64,000 bases of DNA from UBA7488 sp964414185 (GTDB taxonomy: Bacteria; Pseudomonadota; Alphaproteobacteria; CAAHEQ01; UBA3637). The translations under genes and the position numbers were made by a program. This document shows positions 50,459-58,076 of the stretch, one piece after another. The stretch's first letter is position 1; the number at the start of each line of letters is the position of its first letter. The notes below the pieces were generated by a model. It worked only from the letters and a program-made list of their open reading frames with translations. It was not told the origin of the DNA and searched no databases. The stretch is taken from NCBI GenBank assembly GCA_964414185.1, contig CAYPVK010000007.1, positions 29,900 through 93,899 of the forward strand, written 5' to 3'.

Positions 50459-53098
50459 ATGAGTGTGGCAAAAAAACTATCAATCAGGCTTGAAGCGGTG
50501 GGCGGTGATAAAGTCCGGCAAGAGTTTAAAAGGCTCGGAACGGACGGACAACAGGCGTTTCATCGCATTACACAGGTTATTCAACCGGCGAACGATAATC
50601 TGCGGGTGTTGGATAACACGGCAAAAGCCCTGAATAACACGCTCAAACAAGCCGCCGGCTTGGCGGGTGCCTATTTAGGTTTCAAAGGCTTGGTCAATAC
50701 TTTTAAGTCTATTGTTGGCGTCAATCAAGAGTTTGAACGGCTGTCCGGCTCTTTAAAAACGGTAACAGGTTCCGCCAAAGCGGCCAAAGAAGCTTTTGAC
50801 TTGATTGAAGAGTTTGCTATTTCCACGCCGTATCAGCTGGATGAAATCGTGGACAGTTTTATCCGCTTAAAAGCCATGGGACTGGAACCCAGTATGGAAG
50901 CGTTAACCTCTTATGGCAACACAGCATCGGCTTTCGGCAAAAACATTCTTGATTTTGTAGGAGCTGTTACATCGGCAACCGTTGGTGAGTTTGAACGGCT
51001 TAAAACCTTTGGTATCAAAGCCAAAGCAGAAACAGACACCGTTAAATTTATCTTCCAAGGAGTGACGACCGAAGTCGCCAAAAATGCTTCAGCCATTGAA
51101 GGATACTTGCGGTCTATTGGTGATGTGAACTTTGCCGGTGCGATGAATGAACAAATGGACACTATGGGTGGCAAGATGTCCAACCTTGAGGACACCATGG
51201 CCAAAATTGCCCGAACGGTCGGGGCAAGCGGGTTAAACGAGGCTATAAAAGATATAGTCGGACGGTTTGATGACTTTATGACCGGTACGGATGGAGCCGC
51301 CAAAACACTCGGTGAAACTTTGGCAACCGCCGTGAATACGGCCGCCAAGGCTTTTAGCCTGTTGGGAAAGTATATTGATGAAGTTGTCACTTTATTGACG
51401 GTTCGGTTGGGTGCGGCGGCGATTACCAAGACGTTTGCCTTAATTAAGGCTGGAGCCTATGCGATGAATGCTGCATTACTTGGAACTGGAACAGCGGGTG
51501 TCTCAGCCTCCTTAGGTTTACAAATGATGTGGCAGGTTTCCAAGGTTGCGATGGTGCAGATGTACGCGACTGCGGCGGCAACCAAGGTTTTGACCGGTGC
51601 GTTGGCGTTATTGCGAGGAACGTTAGCATTAATTGGCGGCCCTGCCGGCTTGGCTGTTTTAGCCGGTGTTGCTATTTATAAACTGGTAGATAGCCATAAT
51701 GTCGCCAAACGAGTCGCCCAAGATCACTCCGAAACGTTGCAAAAACTCAAAGATGAACTGGCGGAAACCGTTAAGGAAACCGCCGGTCTTATGAACACCA
51801 TGAGCAAAAACCAAGCTATTGCAGAATGGGGACATAAATTAAAGGTTGCTGAACAAAACGTTAAAGACCTGCAAAAAGAGTTGAAAAACACCGGTGGTAT
51901 TTCGTTTTTTAAACGCCATGCACCGAACTTTATGTTGGACGAGTATGAGATTTTTGCCAATGATTTGGCGGAAATCCTCTCTGAATCCAAGTATAACCTT
52001 GATGAATACGAGAAAAAGATTTGGGAACTGGCGGCAGAATATCCGGATTTTAAGCCACAAGCCGATGCGATTCAGGAAAAACTGTTGCTTTTGAAAGCGG
52101 CTCAAAAAGACGCTTGGACAGCAAGACAAGAGTTAAAGTATCTGGAACATCCGGAACTACGCCCGAAAGAGGATATTGAAAAACAAACCCCGAAAGCACC
52201 TTCTGTTGACACCTCTACTTATGAAAAAAACATTGAGGACATAAAAAAGAAGGTCTTTGAATTGCAAGATCCGTATAGTCAAGCAATGCAAAAAGCGCGT
52301 GAATGGCGTGATAATGCCCTCAAAAACTTGGACAGCGCAAAATCCGGGTATGAGGATTTTAAGAACGATGTCAATCGGATTTATGACGATATGGTCAAAA
52401 AAGCAAATGAGGCAGCTTTGAAATCATCCACCGACTGGCGGGACGGTATAACACGGGGCATGCAAACAACCTATGCGGAAGCCTCCGACATGGCTAAAGC
52501 AACCGAAAGTATTGTAAAAAACTCGTTTACGGCGATGGAAGATACTTTGACCGATTTTGTTATGACCGGTAAAGCCGGTTTTGCTGATTTGGTTAATTCA
52601 ATCGTTGAAGGTATGGTGCGTATGGCTATTCAATATGCCGTTATTAAACCGCTCATGGGTGGAATAATGGGGTATTTTGGTGTGCCGATGGCTCATACAG
52701 GAAGTGTGATTGGTTCGGATACTTTATCTTACAGGCAAATTAGTCCGTCTGTTTTTGAAGGTGCTCCTCGTTATCATACCGGCGGTTTGGTCGGAGACGA
52801 AATCCCTATCATTGCTAAACGAGGAGAAACCGTTTTTACAAAAGGACAAATGGACGCGCTCGGAACGGAGTTAAATACGAAAAATCCCGTCAATGTGCAA
52901 GTGAACGTTCACAATAACGCATCCGGCACAAAAGCAACGGCTACGGCTAATAAGGATGCCGGCGGCAATGTGTCAATAGACATCATTGTGGAGCAAATTG
53001 AGGGCGTTATCGGTAAAAATATCTCCAAAGGCGAAGGTTTATCGCCAATTTTGGAACAACGTTATGCCCTAAACCCGGCATTTGGGAGTTACAGATAA
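50459..53098 (+). CDS. Tail tape measure protein
   Basis: 879 residues. N-terminal about 50-170 has tape measure segment RLSGSLKTVTGSAKAAKEAFDLIEEFAISTPYQLDEIVDSFIRLKAMGL; hydrophobic stretches at about 340-420; coiled-coil; C-terminal lambda-H-like domain (KSSTDWRDGITRGMQTTYAEASDMAKATESIVKNSFTAMEDTLTDFVMTGKAGFADL). Sets tail length and passes DNA through the membrane. ATG lacks a strong ribosome site and follows a terminator by 15 bases. Confidence 0.93.
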   Translation: MSVAKKLSIRLEAVGGDKVRQEFKRLGTDGQQAFHRITQVIQPANDNLRVLDNTAKALNNTLKQAAGLAGAYLGFKGLVNTFKSIVGVNQEFERLSGSLKTVTGSAKAAKEAFDLIEEFAISTPYQLDEIVDSFIRLKAMGLEPSMEALTSYGNTASAFGKNILDFVGAVTSATVGEFERLKTFGIKAKAETDTVKFIFQGVTTEVAKNASAIEGYLRSIGDVNFAGAMNEQMDTMGGKMSNLEDTMAKIARTVGASGLNEAIKDIVGRFDDFMTGTDGAAKTLGETLATAVNTAAKAFSLLGKYIDEVVTLLTVRLGAAAITKTFALIKAGAYAMNAALLGTGTAGVSASLGLQMMWQVSKVAMVQMYATAAATKVLTGALALLRGTLALIGGPAGLAVLAGVAIYKLVDSHNVAKRVAQDHSETLQKLKDELAETVKETAGLMNTMSKNQAIAEWGHKLKVAEQNVKDLQKELKNTGGISFFKRHAPNFMLDEYEIFANDLAEILSESKYNLDEYEKKIWELAAEYPDFKPQADAIQEKLLLLKAAQKDAWTARQELKYLEHPELRPKEDIEKQTPKAPSVDTSTYEKNIEDIKKKVFELQDPYSQAMQKAREWRDNALKNLDSAKSGYEDFKNDVNRIYDDMVKKANEAALKSSTDWRDGITRGMQTTYAEASDMAKATESIVKNSFTAMEDTLTDFVMTGKAGFADLVNSIVEGMVRMAIQYAVIKPLMGGIMGYFGVPMAHTGSVIGSDTLSYRQISPSVFEGAPRYHTGGLVGDEIPIIAKRGETVFTKGQMDALGTELNTKNPVNVQVNVHNNASGTKATATANKDAGGNVSIDIIVEQIEGVIGKNISKGEGLSPILEQRYALNPAFGSYR

Positions 53099-53583
53099 TG
53101 GCAAACATTTATTTCCCTCAACATTTACCCTATCCGACAACGGAAGGCTACTCCATCAAACCGGGAGAAGCGATTGTCAGAACCGATATGGAATCCGGTC
53201 CGGCAAGACAAAGGCGGCGTTATACCCAAACGCCGTCTAAAATTTCTGTGCGGTGGGTTATGAACCGAGAGCAGTTTTCACTTTTTGAAGCTTGGTACAA
53301 ATACCATGCCAAAGAAGGGGCTGAATGGTTTTATATAACACTCTTGGGCGGTCTCGGGTTATTGGAACAAGAAGCACGCTTTACGCAACAGTTCGAGGCA
53401 AAGCTCTTAAACGGCTATTTATGGGAGATTACCTCGGAGCTTGAAATTCGTGACAGACCGACTTTATCCGAGGGTGCCTTAAACATTTTGCTTGACTGCG
53501 ATTATGAAAAACTGGTCTTGACCGTCAACTTCTTGCATAATTATGTTCATGTAACCTGTCCGAAACAAATAAAGGATTTATAA
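53098..53583 (+). CDS. Minor tail protein, lambda M-like
   Basis: 161 residues starting one base into the tape measure stop (TAATG). Contains ARQRRRYTQTPSKISVRWVMNREQFSLFEAWYKYHAKEGAEWFYI, a beta-rich distal tail pattern. Follows the tape measure as expected for a tail-tip component. Family uncertain. Confidence 0.7.
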   Translation: MANIYFPQHLPYPTTEGYSIKPGEAIVRTDMESGPARQRRRYTQTPSKISVRWVMNREQFSLFEAWYKYHAKEGAEWFYITLLGGLGLLEQEARFTQQFEAKLLNGYLWEITSELEIRDRPTLSEGALNILLDCDYEKLVLTVNFLHNYVHVTCPKQIKDL

Positions 53584-53584
53584 A

Positions 53585-54388
53585 ATGGCAAATTTGGAAG
53601 AAAAACTACAAGTTGTCGTTTCTCAAGCTGAAACAGATGCTCAAAGATGGCATACGATTATCCATGGCAATGATACAACGGTTGTGCCGACAGATAACGG
53701 AGATGTTCCGACCGTATCCAAGCAATTAAAAGATGTAAGAGCTGAACTAATAAATGGTGTGACAGATTATTTAGGCTCTTGTTTGCAAGCAAAGAACGAA
53801 ACTACTGCTGTTTTGGATAATGCTCTTGTGATAAAATCGGAAATAGAACAGTTAAAATCTGATACGCAGGAATTTAGAGATACGGCGGAGAGCTATAAAA
53901 ACATGTCTCAAACGACATTTAACTCAGTGTCATCTGCTGTTGCCAAAGGAATATCAGATATTCAAACGGAAGGAACTACCCAAATTTCAAAGGTAAAAAC
54001 CGCTGTTTCAGAGCAAGTTGCAAAAGCAACGTCACAGGCAGACAGAGCTGAAAATGCGACGAGTAGCAAACTGGATATTACGCTGGCTAATATTTCAAAG
54101 AGTTCTATTTCAAAGATTATGCAGTGGTTGTGTCCTGATTGGAAACGGCGAACAACACTGTCTTTAAACACTGATGTTACCATTACAAAAACAGGATGGA
54201 TTTTGATGCGAAATACTGTCTATAACAGCAATATTACAGGATACATTAATGGATATACCGTATTCAGACAATATGGAAACTATGGACATTGGGAAGAGTA
54301 CAACAGTTTATCATTTCTGGTCAGTCCCGGAGATATTGTAAAACTAACCGATGGTGAATTAACTTTTATGCCCTGCAAAGGAGCTTAA
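53585..54388 (+). CDS. Tail-fibre-like protein 1, shared N-terminus
   Basis: 267 residues. N-terminus (EEKLQVVVSQAETDAQRWH and IIHG ... VPTVSKQLKDVR) is nearly the same as in the next gene; then a coiled-coil section (about 75-170) and a C-terminal beta domain (about 190-267) ending LTFMPCKGA. The shared N-terminus is probably the dock to the tail tip, and the C-terminal part the receptor contact. AAAGGA upstream. Confidence 0.75.
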   Translation: MANLEEKLQVVVSQAETDAQRWHTIIHGNDTTVVPTDNGDVPTVSKQLKDVRAELINGVTDYLGSCLQAKNETTAVLDNALVIKSEIEQLKSDTQEFRDTAESYKNMSQTTFNSVSSAVAKGISDIQTEGTTQISKVKTAVSEQVAKATSQADRAENATSSKLDITLANISKSSISKIMQWLCPDWKRRTTLSLNTDVTITKTGWILMRNTVYNSNITGYINGYTVFRQYGNYGHWEEYNSLSFLVSPGDIVKLTDGELTFMPCKGA

Positions 54389-54390
54389 CA

Positions 54391-55884
54391 ATGAATATGG
54401 AAGAACGCTTGCAAGCTGTCGTTTCTCAGTCCGAAACAGATGCTCAAAAATGGCATACGATTATCCATGGTGATGATAATACGACTGTGCCGACAGATAA
54501 TGGTGATGTTCCGAGTGTGTCTAAACAATTAAAAGATGTGCGAGATGTCATTACCGGTGGTGTTTTAGATGTTGTTGCCGAGGCTGAAGCCGCAAGAGAT
54601 GAAGCCATTGCCATAAAAAATGCCACAAACCAACTCAAATCAGAAACGAACAGCATAAAAACAGCAACATCTAAATTAAAAACAGATACTCAAACTATTA
54701 AAAATCAGGTTATTGAAGTATTTAATAACATTTCAACATCAACAGATACAGCTATTACAAACATAAAAACAGAAGCTTCCGCTCAAGTATCAGTTATTAA
54801 AAACGCCGGAGCGACACAAGTAAGTAATGTTAACACTGCCGGAGCAACTCAAGTCGCAGATGTCAATGCAGAGGGACAAAAACAAATTGCTTTGGCAACC
54901 TCTCAGGCTAATCAAGCAAGATACTACGCCGAAGCCTGCGCGCCCACGCCTCTGGGGTCTCGGCTTTGTGTGCCGGCCAACACCAAAGTGCCTGACGGAT
55001 ACGAGCCGGTTTGGTATAAAAACACTATCACTCGCGCCAGATATCCGGACTTTTTTGCCCAGCTGGTGGATACAAACAGCCTGATATTTGTGGATGAAAC
55101 AACCTATGACAGTCAGGTTGCCAAATATGGCATGTGTGCCTGCTATGTCAAAGTGGATAATGATACCTTGATTCTGCCGCTTTTGCTTAACTTTGCCCGA
55201 GGCGGAACAAACTCTCAATTGGGTAAAGTTGAGTTAGACCAGTTTCAGGAGCACTATCATGCCTGTCAAGTGCGAATTGACACATATGGTTCGGGTGACG
55301 GGGCAGCAATGACTTATACCAACGGAACCGATGAAGGGATGAAAGACGGAACACCTGATTTGATGATTTACAATCCGACAACCGGAGCCAACGGAACTGT
55401 TCGTTATGGTAATGAAACCCGCCCCAAAGCATATTATGAGCTTAACTATATTAAATGTGCCGATATCAGTCGGCCGCTTTCTGAAGAAAACACAACAGAA
55501 ATTAGAAATATGGTCGCTAACAAAGTTGATACGAATTTAAGAAATATAACGGCAACCACATTATTTAATAAAACCGGCAGTTATTCAAAGAATTCAACTT
55601 CTTTTTGGGAAAAGAACAATGCAACCGGTCTGATTTTTCAAGGCGGAAGAGTAAACATAACTTCAGATGCCGATTTTTCCGTAACATTTTCCAAGGCTTT
55701 TTCATCTACGGTTATCAGTATCGTTGTTACGCCCTACGGCCAAACCACAAACTCAACATCTGACACAAACTACTGCGCTATGGTTGTCGGAGTGTCAACC
55801 ACCGCTTTTAAAATACGCTATGTAGATTCTGATTCAACCAATCGACGACAAGGCTATGTCGCTTGGTTCGCTATAGGATATTAG
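54391..55884 (+). CDS. Tail-fibre-like protein 2, collagen-free coiled-coil fibre
   Basis: 497 residues. Same N-terminal about 60 residues as the previous gene. Coiled coil about 60-170 with repeats TKINTAGATQV-like (ATQVSNVNTAGATQVADVNAEG), then a globular region with CVPANTKVPDGYEPVWYKNTITRARYPDFFAQLVD, a tail-collar-like TFPDTR substitute, and a C-terminal beta domain (about 410-497). Receptor-binding candidate. Start AAAGGAG upstream. Confidence 0.75.
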   Translation: MNMEERLQAVVSQSETDAQKWHTIIHGDDNTTVPTDNGDVPSVSKQLKDVRDVITGGVLDVVAEAEAARDEAIAIKNATNQLKSETNSIKTATSKLKTDTQTIKNQVIEVFNNISTSTDTAITNIKTEASAQVSVIKNAGATQVSNVNTAGATQVADVNAEGQKQIALATSQANQARYYAEACAPTPLGSRLCVPANTKVPDGYEPVWYKNTITRARYPDFFAQLVDTNSLIFVDETTYDSQVAKYGMCACYVKVDNDTLILPLLLNFARGGTNSQLGKVELDQFQEHYHACQVRIDTYGSGDGAAMTYTNGTDEGMKDGTPDLMIYNPTTGANGTVRYGNETRPKAYYELNYIKCADISRPLSEENTTEIRNMVANKVDTNLRNITATTLFNKTGSYSKNSTSFWEKNNATGLIFQGGRVNITSDADFSVTFSKAFSSTVISIVVTPYGQTTNSTSDTNYCAMVVGVSTTAFKIRYVDSDSTNRRQGYVAWFAIGY

Positions 55885-55892
55885 GAGGAAAA

Positions 55893-56435
55893 ATGACAGA
55901 TAATACTTTATCCGAAGCCTTAAAAGAGGCTTACGCCTCGGCACCCAGTGATGTGATTTTATTGCATACTTTGGAGTTGAGGCATCCGGCATTTATTGAT
56001 GATAACGGAAAGTCAACTGCCATTCGGGTTGTTCGGGATAACATGAACCATATCTGTACCTTGGAAGACACGGCTCCGCTCAACCCAGGACAAGCGGTGG
56101 AATTTACTGCTATGGCGTTTGATTTAACTTTGCCTCCGGTTGAAGCCATACCGGTTCCGGAGATTACATTGTCTATTGATAACGTTTCAACGGAAATCAT
56201 CAAATACTTAGACAGAGCCGTAGAAACGCAAGATATGATAGAAATGACCTATCGCCCATATCTGACAAATGATTTAAGCTCGCCGCAGATGGATCCGCCG
56301 ATTACCTTGGTCATCACAGAGGTAACGGCAGATATTTCCAAAATATCGGCCACCGCCCGCATGATGGATATCGGCAACAAGTCTTTTCCTGCGGAAAACT
56401 ACACCGTCAAAAAATATCCGGGATTGAGCAGATGA
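55893..56435 (+). CDS. DUF1833 family tail protein
   Basis: 180 residues from ATG 55893 (TTAGGAGG). DUF1833 segments: LLHTLELRHPAFIDDNGKSTAIRVVRD, LNPGQAVEFTAMAFDLTLPP, ITLSIDNVSTEIIKYLDRAVET and LVITEVTADISKISATARMMDIGNKSFP. A distal tail/baseplate-like component next to NlpC/P60 in many phages. Overlaps the next gene by 4 bases. Confidence 0.85.
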   Translation: MTDNTLSEALKEAYASAPSDVILLHTLELRHPAFIDDNGKSTAIRVVRDNMNHICTLEDTAPLNPGQAVEFTAMAFDLTLPPVEAIPVPEITLSIDNVSTEIIKYLDRAVETQDMIEMTYRPYLTNDLSSPQMDPPITLVITEVTADISKISATARMMDIGNKSFPAENYTVKKYPGLSR

Positions 56436-56836
56436 TTCATTTGTCATTAAAATACATAGGCCGCCCGTGGGTGGCAGGCGCACAAGGTCCTGACAGTTTT
56501 GACTGTTGGGGCTTTGTTCGTTATGTGCTAAAGCACGAATATGGACACGATGTGCCGCAAGTCAATGTTAATGCCGAGTGTTTGCGAGATGTCTTACACG
56601 CCTTTCGGACGGATTTGGCCTTTCAAGCATTCAAAGAAGTAGAAAAGCCGCAAGACGGCGATGTCGTTTTAATGCGGCAATCCAAAAATCCCGTTCATGC
56701 CGGCTTATGGTTAGACATAGATGGCGGCGGCGTTTTGCATTGTGTTCGTGATAGCGGCGTTGTTTTCCAAAATGTCCGTTCCTTAAACACCTGTGGTTGG
56801 TATCTTGACAGTTTTTACCGAGTAAAAGGAACATAA
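56432..56836 (+). CDS. NlpC/P60 family tail tip peptidase (lambda K-like)
   Basis: 134 residues. Catalytic Cys25 in SFDCWGFVR and His89 in PVHAGLWL. D,L-endopeptidase used to open peptidoglycan during infection. Short, lacking the JAB/MPN half of lambda K. In lambda order the tip protein J would follow, but Fic-2 intervenes. Confidence 0.88.
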   Translation: MIHLSLKYIGRPWVAGAQGPDSFDCWGFVRYVLKHEYGHDVPQVNVNAECLRDVLHAFRTDLAFQAFKEVEKPQDGDVVLMRQSKNPVHAGLWLDIDGGGVLHCVRDSGVVFQNVRSLNTCGWYLDSFYRVKGT

Positions 56837-56842
56837 AAATAC

Positions 56843-56871
56843 TTGCATTTGCGGAGAAAATATGCCATAAT
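56843..56871 (+). promoter_or_regulatory. Promoter of Fic-2
   Basis: TTGCAT, 17-base spacer, CATAAT; the first TGCGGAG is in the spacer and CTCCGCA begins one base after the -10. Confidence 0.75.
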
Positions 56872-56890
56872 CTCCGCAAATAATGCGGAG
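56850..56890. promoter_or_regulatory. TGCGGAG operator block upstream of Fic-2
   Basis: TGCGGAG 56850-56856, 15 bases, CTCCGCA 56872-56878, 5 bases, TGCGGAG 56884-56890. The last also gives the GGAG ribosome site for ATG 56899. A second block with the same spacing stands at the other end of the gene. Confidence 0.82.
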
Positions 56891-56898
56891 AAAATACA

Positions 56899-58005
56899 AT
56901 GTATATACATGAATTGCAAGATTGGCCACATTTTGTTTGGAATCAAGAAAAGATTTCAAAAATCTTATCTGAGGTATCGTTTTTACAAGGAAATATACTT
57001 GGAAAAATGCAAACACTCGGATTTAATTTTCAACAAGAAGCCATACTTAAAAATATGACAGACGAAATCACTAAATCCAGTGAGATAGAAGGAGAATTGC
57101 TTAATACGGAACAAGTTCGTTCATCTATCGCCAGACGATTGAATATCAATAACAACAATCCGGTTTCGAGCAGTCATCATATTGACGGAATTGTAGAAAT
57201 GATGATTGATGCTACTCATAATTATAAAGAGAATATAACCTTAAAGCGTTTATGCGGTTGGCATGCGGCGTTGTTCCCAACCGGATATAGCGGTATGTAT
57301 AAAATAAAAGTTGGTGCATTGCGTGATGATAAAGATGGTCCGATGCAGGTTGTATCATCAGATATAGGCAGAGAAATTGTTTATTATGAAGCCCCTTCCG
57401 CTGATAAGTTACCTGCTTATCTTGATGATTTTCTCAAATGGGTAAATACACAAAACGATGTTAATCCTATTATAAAAACGGCGATTACGCACTTGTGGTT
57501 TGTTTCTTTACATCCTTTTGAAGACGGAAACGGCCGCATTACCCGTGCATTGACAGATATGATGCTCTCTCGTGCTGAAGATACACCATATAGATTTTAC
57601 AGCATGTCAGCTCAAATTCAAAAGGATAAAAAAGAATATTACAATGTTTTAGAAAGGACGCAAAAAGGAACTTTGGATATCACTGAATGGTTAGATTGGT
57701 TCCTAAGATGTCTAATAAAGTCAATTCATCATTCCGATGATTTGATTGATAAAATCGTTTATAAGGCATTATGTTGGCAAGAGTTTAATAAAATACCGTT
57801 GGATAAAAACCAACAGAAGATTATTAATATGCTTCTTGATGGTTTTGAAGGCAATTTGACCTCCGGTAAATGGGCAAAAATATGCAAATGCTCTCAAGAC
57901 ACAGCAACTCGTTCAATAAAATATTTAATAGAAAACAATATCTTAAGACAAGAAGGAAGTGGTAGAAGCACGCACTATGTCTTAAAATGCGGAGAAAGTA
58001 CATAA
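56899..58005 (+). CDS. Fic family protein with DUF4172 and winged-helix tail (Fic-2)
   Basis: 368 residues. N-terminal DUF4172-like helices, inhibitory SSEIEG at 60-65, catalytic HPFEDGNGRITR at 205-216 (His205). C-terminal winged helix about 315-362 (NLTSGKWAKICKCSQDTATRSIKYLIENNILRQEG). Class II self-inhibited AMP-transferase or, less likely, another Fic reaction. Its final codons (KCGEST) contain the first arm of the downstream operator block. Different from Fic-1 in N-terminal domain. Inserted between NlpC/P60 and the tip gene. Confidence 0.9.
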   Translation: MYIHELQDWPHFVWNQEKISKILSEVSFLQGNILGKMQTLGFNFQQEAILKNMTDEITKSSEIEGELLNTEQVRSSIARRLNINNNNPVSSSHHIDGIVEMMIDATHNYKENITLKRLCGWHAALFPTGYSGMYKIKVGALRDDKDGPMQVVSSDIGREIVYYEAPSADKLPAYLDDFLKWVNTQNDVNPIIKTAITHLWFVSLHPFEDGNGRITRALTDMMLSRAEDTPYRFYSMSAQIQKDKKEYYNVLERTQKGTLDITEWLDWFLRCLIKSIHHSDDLIDKIVYKALCWQEFNKIPLDKNQQKIINMLLDGFEGNLTSGKWAKICKCSQDTATRSIKYLIENNILRQEGSGRSTHYVLKCGEST

Positions 58006-58028
58006 TTTACTCCGCATTTTGTGCGGAG
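57988..58028. promoter_or_regulatory. TGCGGAG operator block downstream of Fic-2
   Basis: TGCGGAG 57988-57994, 15 bases, CTCCGCA 58010-58016, 5 bases, TGCGGAG 58022-58028, the same 41-base plan as upstream, with CATAAT in the spacer. Confidence 0.8.
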
Positions 58029-58035
58029 ATAACTT

Positions 58036-58063
58036 CCCTCATATATTTATGAGGGATTTTTTT
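58036..58063 (+). terminator. Terminator of Fic-2
   Basis: CCCTCATA, 4-base loop, TATGAGGG, A, seven T; 13 bases before the tip protein start. Confidence 0.88.
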
Positions 58064-58076
58064 ATGGAATAAAACA

